Below the pieces are notes generated by a model that made no database searches, was not told the origin of the DNA, and worked only from the letters and a program-made list of their open reading frames with translations. A stretch of 7,433 bases of DNA from DATAXP01 sp036272935 (GTDB lineage Bacteria > Planctomycetota > Planctomycetia > Pirellulales > PNKZ01): the NCBI GenBank assembly GCA_036272935.1, contig DATAXP010000054.1, forward strand, positions 1 through 7,433. Direction: 5' to 3'. The position numbers and the translations under genes are program-made. This document shows positions 6,838-7,433 of the stretch, piece after piece (within the stretch, counting starts at the first letter, position 1; every line of letters starts with the position of its first letter).

Positions 6838-7203
6838 ATGGCCGACTTCGGCTTTGAGATCAAGAGTCTGTTCTTCGACCGCCAAGCGGTGATCAAACGG
6901 CTCAAGCCGGCGAACCGGCGTGCGCTGTCGAAGCCCGGTGCGTTCGTCCGCACGTCGGCCCGCACCAGCATTCGCCGCCGCAAGGCCGTCTCCGCGCCCG
7001 GATCGCCCCCCAGCGCCCACGCCAAGCATGCGCCGAACCTCAAGACCATCTTCTTCGGCTACGACCCGCGGACGGAATCGGTCGTCGTCGGCCCGGTGCG
7101 ATTGAACGGATCGAGCGGCGTCCGCGTTCCCCGCATTTTGGAACTCGGCGGCGACTTGGCGCTCACGCAGGTGCTGGTCGGCACGGCGTGGCTGACGAGA
7201 TAG
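6838..7203 (+). CDS. HK97 gp10-like phage protein, apparently C-terminally truncated
   Basis: This 121-residue protein starts 2 bases after the previous stop. It is basic and begins with FEIKSLFFDRQAVIKRL, followed by GAFVRTSARTSIRRRKA (34-50), APGSPPSAH (53-61), FFGYDPRTESVVVGP (72-86), and VPRILELGGD (97-106). The order of a basic helix, a Pro-rich 'p.spPs.h' turn, a 'vvGP' strand and a 'LE.GG' motif is that of HK97 gp10-like tail completion/minor head proteins. Those proteins normally continue past the LE.GG motif for some 30 more residues. Here the frame ends soon after, and the TAG (7201-7203) lies inside minus-strand transposase sequence, so the natural C-terminus seems lost. Its place after the chaperone pair, not beside the neck genes, is also unusual. 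Confidence 0.6.
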   Translation: MADFGFEIKSLFFDRQAVIKRLKPANRRALSKPGAFVRTSARTSIRRRKAVSAPGSPPSAHAKHAPNLKTIFFGYDPRTESVVVGPVRLNGSSGVRVPRILELGGDLALTQVLVGTAWLTR

Positions 7204-7241
7204 ACCAATCCGTCGTCAATGGGTCGCAAGGGGCGGGGCAT
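7194..7241 (-). pseudogene. N-terminal fragment of an IS200/REP-type (Y1) transposase
   Basis: On the minus strand the ATG at 7241-7239 opens MPRPLRPIDDGLVYLV. This closely resembles the start of REP-associated tyrosine transposases (Y1/HUH family, usually continuing Y-H-V-x-N-R-G-N). After about 16 codons the similarity stops and the frame runs antisense through the phage gene, without the NRGN-type continuation, the HUH motif or the catalytic Tyr. Only the first tenth of a gene is therefore present. The family call is from memory of the N-terminal signature and needs a search. Confidence 0.55.
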
Positions 7242-7346
7242 GGCGTGGAATGTAACGACTGGCGCCGGGAATGTCAATTAAATAGTTCTGTCCCGAATGG
7301 CACGAAGTTAAACGTAACCTGTTTCATGCCACATGCATCACTGGCT

Positions 7347-7376
7347 GCTAGCAAACGGCGGTCGCCGCATGCTAGC
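7347..7376. repeat. Imperfect 30-base palindrome (hairpin)
   Basis: The arms GCTAGCA (7347-7353) and TGCTAGC (7370-7376) pair perfectly, as do CGGCG (7356-7360) and CGCCG (7363-7367). They are separated by a 2x2 internal mismatch (aa/ca) and a two-base loop. There is no T-run on either side, so it is not an intrinsic terminator. A bulged hairpin near a Y1 transposase start fits the subterminal hairpins or REP-type palindromes that these enzymes recognise; that link is inference. Confidence 0.6.
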
Positions 7377-7433
7377 GACGGGCTGGCGCAAACGCAGGCC
7401 TCCGGCGAGAATGGGGTTAGTCACAACTCCACA

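Larger units (their letters stand above)
7194..7433 (-). mobile_element. Remnant of the 5' end of an IS200/REP-associated transposable element
   Basis: This stretch has no + strand gene. It contains the transposase N-terminal fragment (7194-7241). Behind it come a more AT-rich stretch with AAATAGTTCTGTCCC (7280-7294), a string I recall next to such transposases in many genomes, and a long imperfect hairpin (7347-7376). Base composition shifts away from the flanking phage DNA at about 7240-7320. The left boundary is the junction in the last phage gene; the right boundary is beyond or near the window end. I see no target duplication that can be checked within the window. Confidence 0.45.

Noticed and set aside
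7347..7376. Hairpin as transcription terminator of the phage operon
   Set aside because: No T-run follows on either strand, and it lies about 145 bases past the last stop in mobile element DNA.

Overview
The window is one strand-uniform block of phage head and tail assembly genes. All genes run on the + strand with short gaps or stop/start overlaps, so this looks like a single late operon. It carries a lambda-type portal protein, a fused prohead protease/major capsid protein, a DUF2190-type capsid cement protein, small neck and tail-end proteins, a tail tube protein and a two-ORF tail chaperone-like pair. No sheath, integrase, repressor, lysis or terminase gene is visible. This is the head-neck-tail-tube part of a long non-contractile-tailed (siphovirus-like) phage or prophage.

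Host: the DNA is GC-rich with strong G/C third-position bias, which produces the many long antisense shadow ORFs. The gene set and the transposase remnant at the right end (minus-strand start MPRPLRPIDDGLVY) remind me most of prophage regions in Planctomycetes (Pirellulales-like). That assignment is from memory and is inference, since no host marker gene is present.

Layout: 1-58 leader or end of an upstream gene; 59-1546 portal; 1533-3614 protease-capsid fusion, with a possible internal start for a free capsid precursor at 2112; 3661-4497 cement protein with an extra beta-rich C-terminal domain; 4507-4872 neck candidate; 4875-5312 tail terminator candidate (GTG start); 5327-5659 unknown small protein; 5683-6132 tail tube; 6129-6569 and 6566-6835 tail chaperone-like pair; 6838-7203 HK97 gp10-like protein, apparently cut short; 7194-7433 remnant of an IS200/REP-type transposable element on the minus strand.

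How it works together: the portal would form the DNA entry vertex. The fusion protein would supply the assembly protease, the scaffold and the shell subunit. The cement protein would decorate the shell, the neck proteins would close the head and join it to the tail, and the tube and chaperone pair would build the tail. The expected tape measure gene does not follow. Instead the last phage gene runs into transposase DNA that supplies its stop codon, so the module is probably interrupted here and the prophage may be defective.

I see no clearly new system. The most useful points are the transposase junction, the internal capsid start, the domain fused to the cement protein, and the -1 frame relation of the chaperone pair.
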